DNA of 64,000 bases from Chitinophaga oryziterrae (GCF_009758125.1 NZ_WRXO01000007.1:1-64000), one strand, 5' to 3'. Positions 23,015 to 31,397 are shown, counted from the first letter of the stretch. Translations and numbers: made by a program. The notes: a model not told the origin generated them from the letters alone.

Positions 23015-23799
23015 CAGCATATACTAAACAGGATGTGCTTTTGCAGGCAACAGATGTTTGCCTGAGCTATGATGGTACTCCTATACTACATGATATTAAT
23101 TTTAGCATCAGGAACATTGTTCGTCCTGGTGTAAGCCAGGGACAGGTGATATCTTTATTAGGAAGAAGCGGGGTAGGTAAAACACAGTTGTTCCGGTTAA
23201 TGGCGGGTTTGCAAAAGCCAACCTCAGGTAGTATAACCATTAATGGGAACAAGCAGGTAGAAGCCGGGGATATGGGTGTTGTGTTTCAGCACTATTACCT
23301 GTTTGAATGGAAAACTATTTATCAGTCGCTGAGAATGGCTACCAGTCAGAACCCTCTCTTGAAAGGGAATGAGAAGGAAGCGATAGAAAAGTGGGCGGCA
23401 ACATTTGATATTACTGCATGTCTGCATAAATATCCTCAGCAGTTATCCGGTGGGCAGCGTCAGCGGGCCAGTATTATGCAGCAGTTATTGAAAGGATCTA
23501 AATTCTTATTGTTTGATGAACCGTTCTCAGGGTTGGATGTTTGTGTGCTGGATAAGGTAGTAGATATGCTGCTGCAGGTATCGATGGCGGATGAATTGAA
23601 TACGCTGATCATCGTTTCTCATGATATTGAGACGAGCGTAGCGATATCTGATACGGTGTATATACTGGGTAAAGAAGAAGGCGGGTCTACGATTAAAAAG
23701 GAAATAGACCTGGTAGAGAGGGACCTTGCCTGGCATAAGGATGTTCGCAGAAATAAGGCGTTTGCCGATACGCTGGATGAGATAAAGGCTAGTTTGTAG
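23011..23799 (+). CDS. ABC transporter ATP-binding protein, TauB/SsuB-like
   Basis: All ATPase motifs are intact: Walker A SLLGRSGVGKTQLFRLMAGL, Q-loop VVFQHYYLFEWKT, signature LSGGQRQRASIMQQLLKG, Walker B KFLLFDEPFSGLD, and switch histidine TLIIVSHDIETSVAISD. The start ATG 23011 overlaps the permease stop (ATGA), so translation is coupled. The length (262) is normal. It provides the energy-coupling subunit for the permease and membrane-tethered binding protein encoded upstream. Confidence 0.9.
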   Translation: MTAYTKQDVLLQATDVCLSYDGTPILHDINFSIRNIVRPGVSQGQVISLLGRSGVGKTQLFRLMAGLQKPTSGSITINGNKQVEAGDMGVVFQHYYLFEWKTIYQSLRMATSQNPLLKGNEKEAIEKWAATFDITACLHKYPQQLSGGQRQRASIMQQLLKGSKFLLFDEPFSGLDVCVLDKVVDMLLQVSMADELNTLIIVSHDIETSVAISDTVYILGKEEGGSTIKKEIDLVERDLAWHKDVRRNKAFADTLDEIKASL

Positions 23800-23938
23800 C
23801 TAAAGATCTGTTCCCTGAAAAGACCCTGTTAAAAAAGAGCCTGGTCAATACTACTCTTCAATAAGCTACGTGATTGTAGCACGTCTTACAAAACACAGAA
23901 AGAACCTAAACGTTCCTGTAAACGCTTTATAACTGGTA

Positions 23939-24026
23939 TATAAGCCCTCTATAAGCCCACCCTAAATAAGGTGGGCTTATAGAGGGCTTATAGGGGACTA
24001 TGAGTGGGCTTATATAGGGCTTATAT
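23939..24026. repeat. 23-bp perfect inverted repeat plus a third partial copy
   Basis: Arms 23939-23961 and 23970-23992 are perfectly complementary over 23 bp with an 8-nt loop; each arm is itself a tandem of TATAAGCCC-like units. A third copy in the same orientation as the right arm lies at 24004-24025 (21 of 22 identical to 23971-23992). No T run follows. The layout recalls REP/BIME-type elements or a nucleoid- or regulator-binding array. Confidence 0.8.
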
Positions 24027-24176
24027 CACCATAAGCAGTGAATGTCAGTAGGTTATAAGTAGTAATTACTATTTAAATGCGTTTCATTACTGATTATCAA
24101 TTCATTAAAATATATAGAAGATTATTATGACAGGAAATACCCAAAAATTCAATGTCATTTAGCCAGGGCTAATATA

Positions 24177-24213
24177 AAAATGGGGGTGACTTCTAAAAAG
24201 TCACCCCCATTTT
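24177..24213. terminator. Bidirectional terminator before bioB 3' end
   Basis: AAAATGGGGGTGACTT and AAGTCACCCCCATTTT form a perfect 16-bp stem with loop CTAAA, flanked by A and T runs on both sides. It ends bioB on the minus strand and may stop read-through from the ABC cluster. Confidence 0.88.
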
Positions 24214-24267
24214 ATAGAGAAGATAGATGATTGCTACAAACACTGAGCTAACAGAGCTCTATTATGT

Positions 24268-25269
24268 TTAGTTATTTATCATGATTGGTTCCTGGACTTC
24301 ATGGTCTTTGAAAGCGGCTCTTGCTTTCAGTCCCAGCAGTTCGAACATCATATGATCTTCTTCGAAGGAAGGATTGTCTGTAGTTAAAAGTTTCTCACCG
24401 GTGAAGATGGAGTTCGCGCCTGCCATGAAACACATGGCCTGTTCAGCAATGCTCATTTCAGCACGGCCGGCACTGAGGCGTACCATTGCTTTAGGTATTA
24501 CCAGGCGGGTAGTAGCGATCATCCGTACCATATCCCAGAAGGCTACTTTAGGCATGTTTTCCAGTGGCGTACCTTTTACGCGGGTTAATGCGTTGATGGG
24601 CACGGAATCAGGATGTTTAGCCAGGTTGCTGAGCGTATGCAGCATGCCTATGCGGTCTTCATGAGATTCGCCCAGGCCGATGATACCACCGCAGCATACG
24701 CTAACACCCGCTTTCTGTACGTTTTCGAGGGTACGTAAGCGGTCGTCGTATGTACGGGTAGTGATGATCTGTTCGTAGTATTCACCGGAAGTATCCAGGT
24801 TGTGGTTGTAAGCGTACAGACCGGCATCAGCCAGTTTCTGTGCCTGGATTTCAGTAAGCATACCCAGGGTACAGCAAACTTCCATTCCCATTTCATTTAC
24901 ACCTTTTACCATGTCCAGTACGCGGTCAAAGTCGCGGTTATCGCGTACTTCTCTCCAGGCAGCGCCCATACAGAAGCGGGTAGAGCCTGCTTCGCGGGCT
25001 TTCTGCGCGTATGCCAGTACTGCATCTTTCTGCAGAAGGCCGTGAACGTTGATATCTGTATTATAACGGGCTGCCTGTGGGCAGTAGGAACAATCTTCGG
25101 AGCAACCGCCGGTTTTGATGGAAAGCAGGGTACAAACCTGTACTTCCGCAGTATCCTGTGTTTGTCTGTGAACAGAAGCAGCACGGAACACAAGCTCCAG
25201 CAAAGGCGTATTATAGATTTCTCTTATTTCTTCAATGGTCCAGTCGTGACGGATCTGCACATCTTGCAT
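24268..25269 (-). CDS. bioB: Biotin synthase
   Basis: This radical SAM enzyme inserts sulfur into dethiobiotin. The [4Fe-4S] cluster motif is GGCSEDCSYCPQAARYNTDI (CxxxCxxC). Other BioB signatures are FCMGAAWREVRDNRDFDRVL, YNHNLDTSGEYYEQIITTRT and CCGGIIGLGESHEDRIGMLH, plus RLSAGRAEMSIAEQAMCFMA with conserved arginine and FTGEKLLTTDNPSFEED at the C-terminus. The length (333) is normal. No other biotin gene is in the window. A terminator follows and a good -7 box precedes it. Confidence 0.95.
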   Translation of the reverse strand: MQDVQIRHDWTIEEIREIYNTPLLELVFRAASVHRQTQDTAEVQVCTLLSIKTGGCSEDCSYCPQAARYNTDINVHGLLQKDAVLAYAQKAREAGSTRFCMGAAWREVRDNRDFDRVLDMVKGVNEMGMEVCCTLGMLTEIQAQKLADAGLYAYNHNLDTSGEYYEQIITTRTYDDRLRTLENVQKAGVSVCCGGIIGLGESHEDRIGMLHTLSNLAKHPDSVPINALTRVKGTPLENMPKVAFWDMVRMIATTRLVIPKAMVRLSAGRAEMSIAEQAMCFMAGANSIFTGEKLLTTDNPSFEEDHMMFELLGLKARAAFKDHEVQEPIMINN

Positions 25270-25288
25270 AATAATCTAATTTGAAAAG

Positions 25289-25296
25289 CAAACCTA
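25289..25296 (-). promoter_or_regulatory. Bacteroidota -7 box upstream of bioB
   Basis: On the minus strand TAGGTTTG matches TAnnTTTG exactly, 20 bp before the bioB start, giving a short leader of about 13 nt. An AT-rich stretch lies upstream. Confidence 0.55.
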
Positions 25297-25339
25297 CAAA
25301 AAAAAGTATAAAAAAAATTTAATGCCTCAAAGTGTTGTT

Positions 25340-26440
25340 TTAGAGGTATTTAAAGTTCGTTTTAGGCGTAATATTCAGCAAAGTCTGATAAATCAGGTGA
25401 ATAGTGTTCTCAATATCTTCCTTCTTGACCATTTCTACCGTGGTATGCATGTAACGCAACGGCAGGCTGATAAGCGCAGACGGGGTACCGTCATTTGAGT
25501 AGGCAAAAGCGTCCGTATCTGTACCGGTGCTGCGGCTAACCGCATGCAACTGATGAGGGATATCGTTCTTTTTGGCCGTCTTGATAATAAGGTCCCTGAG
25601 GATATTATGTACAGCAGGGCCGTAAGTAATACTAGGTCCGCCGCCACACTTGATCTCCCCTTCAATATTCTTATTGATCATAGGAGTGGTGGTATCATGG
25701 GTTACGTCTGTAATGATCGCCACGTCAGCTTTGATGCGTTTAGCGATCATCTCAGCCCCACGCAGTCCTACTTCTTCCTGTACCGCATTCACGATGTAAA
25801 GGCCAAAAGGGAGGGACTGTTTTTTCTCTTTCAGCATACGGGCCACTTCAGCGATCATGAATCCGCCGATACGGTTATCGATAGCGCGGCATACGTAGTA
25901 GTCGTGCGCCAGTTCTTCAAAACCATCTTCAAAAGTAACCACACATCCCACATGGATACCCAGGTTCTCTACTTCCTTACGGGTGCGGGCGCCACAGTCC
26001 AGGAAAATGTTATCAACCTTAGGCTGGGGTTCTTTGCCTTCACCACCACGCATACGGGTATGGATGGCCGGCCAGCCGAACACGGCTTTCACTGAACCAT
26101 TCGCTGTATGGATATTCACGCGTTTAGACGGCGCGATCTGCTGATCGGAGCCACCATTGCGGATAACATAGATTAATCCTTCCGGAGATATATAATTTAC
26201 GAACCAGGATATTTCATCAGCATGCGCTTCGATCACTACTTTAAAAGGTGCTTTGGGATTGATGATACCCACTGCCGACCCATAAGCATCTACATAATGT
26301 TCATCAATATAGGGCTGTAAATATTCCAGCCACAGTCTTTGTCCTTCCTTCTCAAAACCAGTAGGAGAAGGGTTGTTCAGGTAATTGCGCAGGAACGTAA
26401 GCGCTTCCTTGCTCAATATGGATTTTTGCTTCTTAGACAT
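25340..26440 (-). CDS. M42-family metallopeptidase
   Basis: A cytoplasmic dinuclear aminopeptidase of the glutamyl/deblocking type. The metal ligands appear as IEAHADEISWFV (HxD), CRAIDNRIGGFMIA (the bridging Asp) and VQEEVGLRGAEMIA (catalytic Glu pair), then DVTHDTTTPM and RYMHTTVEMVKK (last His). Length (366) fits. Its start overlaps the UbiA-like gene stop by 8 bp, so the two are translationally coupled in a three-gene minus-strand operon. Natural substrates are short peptides. Confidence 0.92.
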   Translation of the reverse strand: MSKKQKSILSKEALTFLRNYLNNPSPTGFEKEGQRLWLEYLQPYIDEHYVDAYGSAVGIINPKAPFKVVIEAHADEISWFVNYISPEGLIYVIRNGGSDQQIAPSKRVNIHTANGSVKAVFGWPAIHTRMRGGEGKEPQPKVDNIFLDCGARTRKEVENLGIHVGCVVTFEDGFEELAHDYYVCRAIDNRIGGFMIAEVARMLKEKKQSLPFGLYIVNAVQEEVGLRGAEMIAKRIKADVAIITDVTHDTTTPMINKNIEGEIKCGGGPSITYGPAVHNILRDLIIKTAKKNDIPHQLHAVSRSTGTDTDAFAYSNDGTPSALISLPLRYMHTTVEMVKKEDIENTIHLIYQTLLNITPKTNFKYL

Positions 26441-27311
26441 TGCTGTTGTTGTTAATGATTGTGCAAAAGTAAGGAATTAGCCAGCAGCTTTTTACTGCCA
26501 GGATATGCAGCAGTGCAGATAACATTACCATGCCATCCAGCACACTGTAATAAAAGAGATCGGAACGGGTGTGCATCGTATAACGTGTAAGCAGCGCGGT
26601 TATCAGCACCGGGGCGAGCAGGAACAATATTAATGGTAAAGGGAAGCAGCATGCAAAACCTGCCGAGAATATCAATGAGCAATAATATAAACGTCTGAGG
26701 TTGTGCTTGCTGAGGTAGGTAATGAGCGAGCGGATACCTTCCTTTTTATCTGCTTCAAGGTCCCTGTAGTCGAAGAGGATACAAATGGCATATACCAGGA
26801 AGAACCGGTGAAGGGTATAGGCCACTAAAGGAAAGGTGACAGACTGCCCTGCTATGAATACAGGTAACAGCGTAGTTACGTAAGTCCATACAAAAGAAAG
26901 GAATAATGTTTTGCCGATCGCTATCTTTCGCAGCCATACAAAAGCCCGCTGTGGCAGCTTGGGGGCAGAATACAGAAAGGTAAGGAAGGCAGCGCCGCCC
27001 AAAGGCAGCCAGTGGGCCTTTAAGAACCAGAAGCTATAGGCCGCACCGATACCACCTATGGCACAAAGCGATAACTGTAGCACCTTATGCCTGGCTCCCC
27101 AGAGTATCCTCTCAGAGGCGGAATAATCTGCCGGCGTCAGGTACCAGTGGAAGTTATAACTACTGATGGTCGCAAAGAATACGAAGATGTAAAAGTTGTC
27201 ATTTACATCCCTGATATGGAACAGTGTATTGGTTTGCCATACCATCAGTACAGCACAACATGCTACATATATGGAAGAGAAGATGATAAAGTTTAGCAGT
27301 GCCCGGAACAT
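26433..27311 (-). CDS. UbiA-like integral membrane protein, first Asp motif missing
   Basis: About eight or nine membrane segments are visible, and the second aspartate-rich motif of UbiA prenyltransferases is present (LFDYRDLEADKKEGIRSLIT). The first motif (NDxxD) is replaced by ISSYNFHWYLTPADYSAS, so a normal prenyl-diphosphate site is doubtful. Such divergent UbiA relatives are common in Bacteroidota and lack a known reaction. It begins 3 bp after the carboxyltransferase gene stop and overlaps the peptidase start, so it is the middle gene of an operon. Confidence 0.78.
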   Translation of the reverse strand: MFRALLNFIIFSSIYVACCAVLMVWQTNTLFHIRDVNDNFYIFVFFATISSYNFHWYLTPADYSASERILWGARHKVLQLSLCAIGGIGAAYSFWFLKAHWLPLGGAAFLTFLYSAPKLPQRAFVWLRKIAIGKTLFLSFVWTYVTTLLPVFIAGQSVTFPLVAYTLHRFFLVYAICILFDYRDLEADKKEGIRSLITYLSKHNLRRLYYCSLIFSAGFACCFPLPLILFLLAPVLITALLTRYTMHTRSDLFYYSVLDGMVMLSALLHILAVKSCWLIPYFCTIINNNSNV

Positions 27312-27314
27312 AAT

Positions 27315-28853
27315 TTATAACGGGATATTCCCATGTTTTTTCCGGGGCAATGTTACAACTTTATTTTCCAGCATTGCAAAGCCTTTGATCAGTTTAATAC
27401 GCATCTGGTCCGGTACTATCACCTCATCAATATATCCTTTTTCCGCCGCCAGGTAAGGATTGGCAAAGCGTTCGGTATATTCTGCCACCAGTTCGTTCAT
27501 ACGTGCTTCAGGATCTTCTGCGGCATCAATTTCTTTTTTATAGATGATCTCTACCGCGCCTTTAGGTCCCATTACGGCAATTTCTGCCTGTGGGAAAGCA
27601 AAATTGAGATCGGCACCGATATGTTTGGAGTTCATTACACAGTAAGCACCACCATAGGCTTTGCGGGTGGTAACGGTGATTTTGGGAACAGTGGCCTCGC
27701 TGAGTGCAAACAGGAGTTTAGCCCCGTTGGTGATGATGCCGTTCCATTCCTGGTCGGTTCCGGGTAAGAAGCCCGGCACATCTACCAGTACCAGCAGTGG
27801 CACATTGAACGCATCGCAGAAGCGGGTAAAACGGGCGCCTTTTACAGAGGCCTTTATATCCAGTACACCTGCCAGGTGTCCCGGCTGATTGGCTACAATG
27901 CCAATACTGCGACCGGCTATGCGGGCAAAGCCCACCAGGATGTTCTCTGCATAGTCGCGGTGTACTTCAAAGAAGCTATCGGTATCTGTTACCTGGGCAA
28001 TCACTTCCTTCATATCATAAGGCTGATTGGAGCTCTCAGGGATCAGGGTATTGAGTACGGTCCTTGTTTCGTCAGAAGGGGTATAAGGGTATACGGGCGC
28101 ATCCTCTTCACAGTTCTGTGGCACATAGCTGAGTAGCTGACGGATATTCTGGATACATTCCACCTCGTTGGCACAGGCGAAGTGGGTCACCCCGCTTTTA
28201 GAGGCATGGGTATGCGCACCGCCCAGTTCTTCGGAAGTCACTTCTTCATGGGTAACGGTCTTAACGACGTTAGGGCCGGTTACGAACATATAGGAAGTTT
28301 CTTCTACCATCAGGATAAAGTCCGTAATAGCAGGAGAGTATACGGCACCGCCGGCACAGGGGCCCATTACGGCAGAGATCTGTGGGATGACGCCGGAAGC
28401 GCGGGTATTGCGGTAGAAGATGTCTGCATATCCACCCAGGCTCACCACACCTTCCTGTATACGTGCCCCGCCGCTGTCATTGAGCCCTACAACGGGAGCG
28501 CCGTTCTGCATGGCAAGGTCCATGATCTTGCATATTTTGCGGGCATGCGGTTCGGAGAGGCTGCCACCGTATACGGTAAAGTCCTGTGAGAATACGTAGG
28601 TGAGGCGGCCATTGATAGTACCATAGCCGGTCACCACCCCATCTCCGGGAAACTGTTCCTGGTCGGTGGTAAGACCGCGGTTACGATTATGTACGAACAT
28701 GTCCAGCTCTTCAAAGGAGCCTTCGTCCATGAGCAGGGTGAGTCTTTCCCGGGCAGTAAGTTTGCCTTTTTTATGCTGGGAGGATATCCTTGCTTCTCCA
28801 CCACCAAGGGAGGCGGCAGCGATGCGTTGCTGTAGTTCTTCAATTTTGTCCAT
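27315..28853 (-). CDS. Acyl-CoA carboxylase carboxyltransferase (beta) subunit
   Basis: The 512-residue protein is a propionyl/methylmalonyl-CoA carboxyltransferase of the PccB/MmdA family. Both crotonase-like halves are intact: VVGLNDSGGARIQEGVVSLG and CAGGAVYSPAITDFILMVEE in the first, VPLLVLVDVPGFLPGTDQEW and GAYCVMNSKHIGADLNFAFP in the second. The start at 28853 (MDKIEELQQRIAAA) is preferred over 28910, which lies in the hairpin upstream. The biotin carrier and carboxylase partners are not adjacent; bioB is 2 kb away. First gene of the operon with the UbiA-like and M42 genes. Confidence 0.92.
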   Translation of the reverse strand: MDKIEELQQRIAAASLGGGEARISSQHKKGKLTARERLTLLMDEGSFEELDMFVHNRNRGLTTDQEQFPGDGVVTGYGTINGRLTYVFSQDFTVYGGSLSEPHARKICKIMDLAMQNGAPVVGLNDSGGARIQEGVVSLGGYADIFYRNTRASGVIPQISAVMGPCAGGAVYSPAITDFILMVEETSYMFVTGPNVVKTVTHEEVTSEELGGAHTHASKSGVTHFACANEVECIQNIRQLLSYVPQNCEEDAPVYPYTPSDETRTVLNTLIPESSNQPYDMKEVIAQVTDTDSFFEVHRDYAENILVGFARIAGRSIGIVANQPGHLAGVLDIKASVKGARFTRFCDAFNVPLLVLVDVPGFLPGTDQEWNGIITNGAKLLFALSEATVPKITVTTRKAYGGAYCVMNSKHIGADLNFAFPQAEIAVMGPKGAVEIIYKKEIDAAEDPEARMNELVAEYTERFANPYLAAEKGYIDEVIVPDQMRIKLIKGFAMLENKVVTLPRKKHGNIPL

Positions 28854-28878
28854 GGAATCGCTTTGAGGTGTTAAAGAC

Positions 28879-28924
28879 TGAAAGCCTGATAATTGAAGGT
28901 TTAATTTCAATTATCAGGCTTTCA
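28879..28924 (-). terminator. Terminator after the lipoprotein gene
   Basis: TGAAAGCCTGATAATTGAA (28879-28897) and its perfect complement at 28906-28924 form a 19-bp stem with an 8-nt loop between the lipoprotein gene (28938-29378) and the carboxyltransferase gene, both on the minus strand. The tail after the stem on that strand is short (GTCTTT). Confidence 0.7.
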
Positions 28925-28937
28925 AACCTAAGAATAT

Positions 28938-29378
28938 TTATTGGTATTGTACTTCTACTTTAGGAGTAACGATGGTATCGCTGTGATTGTTGGCATCATC
29001 CACTATATATACGAGGTAGTGAACGCTGTCTTTAGGAATTGGATTGGCGCCTGTTTGGGGAAAGTCTGTACCTACCAGGTGCAGTACCACTTCCGCAGTA
29101 AGGTTGGCGCCTTTGTGGGCATCCAGTCCTGGCATGGGACGGCTTTCAAATGCAGTATCTGTTGGTTGGGTGTCATAGATAGCTGCAAAGTTGAAGCTGT
29201 TTTCAATATCCCCGTCCCCGTCTTTTACCCCGAAAGTAATGTCCAGTCCATAAGAGGAACTTATGGGTGCGGAAGAGTAAGATTTGAAGGTAATTACAGG
29301 TTTAGTACCCAGTGAATCCTTCTTACAGGCGGTGATAGCCGTCAAAGCAAACAGGGATAAAAAAAGCATTTTCTTCAT
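28938..29378 (-). CDS. Hypothetical lipoprotein (146 aa)
   Basis: A Bacteroidota-type lipoprotein signal is clear: MLFLSLFALTAITACKKDSL with the lipidated cysteine at about residue 18. The mature part contains a calcium-loop-like acidic stretch (ITFGVKDGDGDIENSFNF) and later YLVYIVDDANNHSDTIVTPK, suggestive of an Ig-like beta domain. No family is recognised. The start may be the first Met (29378) or the fourth residue (29369). A TAnnTTTG box lies just upstream. Confidence 0.75.
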   Translation of the reverse strand: MKKMLFLSLFALTAITACKKDSLGTKPVITFKSYSSAPISSSYGLDITFGVKDGDGDIENSFNFAAIYDTQPTDTAFESRPMPGLDAHKGANLTAEVVLHLVGTDFPQTGANPIPKDSVHYLVYIVDDANNHSDTIVTPKVEVQYQ

Positions 29379-29382
29379 ATAA

Positions 29383-29390
29383 CAAACCTA
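29383..29390 (-). promoter_or_regulatory. Bacteroidota -7 box upstream of the lipoprotein gene
   Basis: On the minus strand TAGGTTTG matches TAnnTTTG, ending 4 bp before the annotated ATG at 29378. A transcript from it would lack a leader or use the Met at 29369. Confidence 0.4.
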
Positions 29391-29498
29391 CATTAAATTT
29401 TTAATTATAGCTAATATGCAAGGCTAACCCCGGCCATTGTATAATAACGTAATTTATGTCTTGTTTGTTACGTAAGCGGCCTAATTAAAGATATAACC

Positions 29499-29506
29499 TA
29501 AATTTG
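29499..29506 (+). promoter_or_regulatory. Bacteroidota -7 box upstream of luxE-like gene
   Basis: TAAATTTG matches TAnnTTTG exactly, 23 bp before the ATG at 29529, giving a leader of about 17 nt. Confidence 0.5.
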
Positions 29507-29528
29507 TGCGGTTTTAAAGAAGGCGACT

Positions 29529-30512
29529 ATGAGCGGCATTAATACAGCATCTATATTTTCACTACAGGAGGAGGGCCTTGAAGCGGCTGCCCTGGAAGTA
29601 TTTCGTTACCAGTACCGGGAAAATGCCCTGTATCAGGCTTATACCGATGCGCTTCATATAAAACCCGAAGCTGTAAAGACCTTACACCAGATACCTTTTC
29701 TGCCGATACAGTTCTTTAAAACACATAGCGTCACCTGCGGAACGTTTGAACCGGAGCTGGTATTTGAAAGCAGCGGGACCACGCAAACGGTTAACAGCCG
29801 TCACCTGGTAAAGGACGCAGGCCTATACGAAAAGAGCTTTATAGCCACTTTCGAGCGGTTTTACGGTCCTGTAGAAGATTTCGTGATCCTGGGATTACTG
29901 CCTTCTTACCTGGAACGTAAACATTCCTCCCTGGTATATATGGTGGAGAATATGGTAAAACGCAGCCGGCATGAGGCCAGCGGGTTTTACCTGTACGAAC
30001 ACGACAAGTTGTCCCAAAAGTTACAGGAGCTGGAATCCCGCGGACAGAAAACATTGCTGATAGGGGTGACCTTCGGCTTGCTGGACTTTGCCGAACAGTA
30101 TGCCCTGCGCCTGGAAAATACGATCGTAATGGAGACCGGGGGGATGAAGGGCCGGCGGGAAGAGTGGACAAGGCAGCAGGTACATGCCTTTTTACAGGAA
30201 AGGCTGGGGTGCAAGGCCATCCACGCAGAATATGGTATGACAGAGTTGTTGTCTCAGGCATATTCCTATGAACAGGGATTTTTTCATTGCCCACCCTGGA
30301 TGAAAGTGCTGGTACGGGATGAAAATGATCCTTTCCAGTTATATGAAGAACAGGCGGCCGGGGTGATTAACGTGGTGGACCTGGCTAACCTGGATTCCTG
30401 TGCGTTCATCGCAACAGAAGATATCGGCCGTTTACATGATCATGGTACATTTGAAGTGCTGGGCAGACTTGATAATTCAGCTTTGAGAGGTTGTAGTCTG
30501 ATGGTGGGATAG
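29529..30512 (+). CDS. LuxE/PaaK-type acyl-protein synthetase domain protein
   Basis: The 327-residue protein belongs to the adenylate-forming LuxE branch: IPFLPIQFFKTHSVTCGTFE and ELVFESSGTTQTVNSRHLVK contain the SSGTT adenylation motif; IHAEYGMTELLSQAYSYEQG holds the second (YGMTE) motif; EDIGRLHDHGTFEVLGRLDN the hinge. Members activate a carboxylic acid to an acyl-AMP and pass it to a protein or thiol. No luciferase genes are near, so a light-organ role is excluded; in Bacteroidota such genes are found near surface-sugar or acyl-tailoring genes. A -7 box precedes it. Confidence 0.85.
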   Translation: MSGINTASIFSLQEEGLEAAALEVFRYQYRENALYQAYTDALHIKPEAVKTLHQIPFLPIQFFKTHSVTCGTFEPELVFESSGTTQTVNSRHLVKDAGLYEKSFIATFERFYGPVEDFVILGLLPSYLERKHSSLVYMVENMVKRSRHEASGFYLYEHDKLSQKLQELESRGQKTLLIGVTFGLLDFAEQYALRLENTIVMETGGMKGRREEWTRQQVHAFLQERLGCKAIHAEYGMTELLSQAYSYEQGFFHCPPWMKVLVRDENDPFQLYEEQAAGVINVVDLANLDSCAFIATEDIGRLHDHGTFEVLGRLDNSALRGCSLMVG

Positions 30513-30673
30513 TATTTGTTATTTTTATAATGTAGGATAATCTACTCACATAAGTAATGCCCATCATAGCCAATATGTCCTATATTGGTGTATATCCGAC
30601 GTTATAAGAATCATCAGCATTGGTTGACAAACCTGAAAGACATCCTCATCCACTTTTCTAAATCCATACTTCC

Positions 30674-31312
30674 ATGAGTAGCTTATATGTACAATATGGC
30701 TGTGGTTTCTCTTCTCCCCAAGGATGGAAAAACTTTGACGCATCACCCACCCTCCGCATTCAGCAATTACCCCTGATCGGCAACTTATTAAAACATCGTA
30801 TGCATGTTACGTTTCCGGACAACGTACTGCAGGGAGACATCCTGAAAGGATTACCCGGTATCGCAGATAATTCCTGCGATGGTATTTACTGCTCTCATGT
30901 ACTGGAACATTTATCTTATGATGACTTCATGACGGCAGTAAACCACACATTTAATTATCTGAAGCCGGGAGGGATTTTCCGTTGTGTAGTGCCTGACCTG
31001 GAAAAGGCTGCCAGGGAATATGTAGAGGACTTGTCTAACAATGATGATGAGGCGAATACAAAGTTCCTGGAGAAAACAAGACTGGGTAAGAAACAACGGA
31101 AACGTGGCCTGGCAGGCCTGTTGCAGAATACCATGGGGAATAGTGAACACCTGTATATGTGGGATACACTATCTCTCAGCAACATATTATATAAAGCAGG
31201 ATTCAGCAGCGTACGACCTGCAAAGTTCAATGATTCTGAAGATGAGATGTTTAAACTGGTAGAGTCTCAGGGCAGGTTTGAAAATGCAGTTGCATTAGAG
31301 GCTATCAAATAA
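30674..31312 (+). CDS. Class I SAM-dependent methyltransferase
   Basis: The 212-residue protein has the Methyltransf_11 pattern: YVQYGCGFSSPQGWKNFDAS (SAM-binding start), then DGIYCSHVLEHLSYDDFMTA and TFNYLKPGGIFRCVVPDLEK. The Rossmann fold is complete to strand 4; the C-terminal part is short and may need a partner or lid. The acceptor is unknown; relatives act on sugars or small molecules in surface glycan pathways. It faces a convergent gene with a long hairpin in between. Confidence 0.85.
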   Translation: MSSLYVQYGCGFSSPQGWKNFDASPTLRIQQLPLIGNLLKHRMHVTFPDNVLQGDILKGLPGIADNSCDGIYCSHVLEHLSYDDFMTAVNHTFNYLKPGGIFRCVVPDLEKAAREYVEDLSNNDDEANTKFLEKTRLGKKQRKRGLAGLLQNTMGNSEHLYMWDTLSLSNILYKAGFSSVRPAKFNDSEDEMFKLVESQGRFENAVALEAIK

Positions 31313-31324
31313 TATTACGGGCTG

Positions 31325-31397
31325 CAAACACGACACTCCTGACGGAGCGAAAAATAAAATATTATATTACTCCACTCCGTCAGAAGCGTCGTGTTTG
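31325..31397. repeat. Interrupted inverted repeat overlapping the 3' end of a gene
   Basis: CAAACACGAC plus CTGACGGAG (31325-31334, 31339-31347) pair with CTCCGTCAG plus GTCGTGTTTG (31375-31383, 31388-31397), giving 19 pairs with a symmetrical 4-nt internal loop. The right arm codes for the last residues of the minus-strand protein (31367-32143). A bidirectional terminator is the simplest reading, with a loop of about 27 nt. Confidence 0.75.

Larger units (their letters stand above)
23800..24267. other. Intergenic region with repeats, 468 bp
   Basis: This stretch between the ABC cluster and bioB contains the palindromic repeat cluster at 23939-24026 and the bidirectional terminator at 24177-24213. 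The remaining sequence shows no convincing gene or promoter. Confidence 0.6.

Noticed and set aside
23939..24026. CRISPR-like array
   Set aside because: Units are inverted rather than direct with uniform unique spacers, and no cas gene is in the window.
24802..25284. 160-codon open frame on the plus strand opposite bioB
   Set aside because: It lies entirely in antisense to a clearly conserved gene, has no recognisable domain and unlikely composition (many Cys, Phe and His).
25544..26095. 183-codon open frame opposite the M42 peptidase gene
   Set aside because: Antisense shadow of an intact conserved enzyme; no domain, start context or signal supports expression.
29839..30294. 151-codon open frame opposite the luxE-like gene
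   Set aside because: Antisense to a complete adenylate-forming enzyme; proline- and arginine-rich translation looks non-coding.
29529..30512. Bioluminescence gene (luxE)
   Set aside because: The domain matches the acyl-protein synthetase family, but no luxA, luxB, luxC or luxD genes are present; the family has wider roles.
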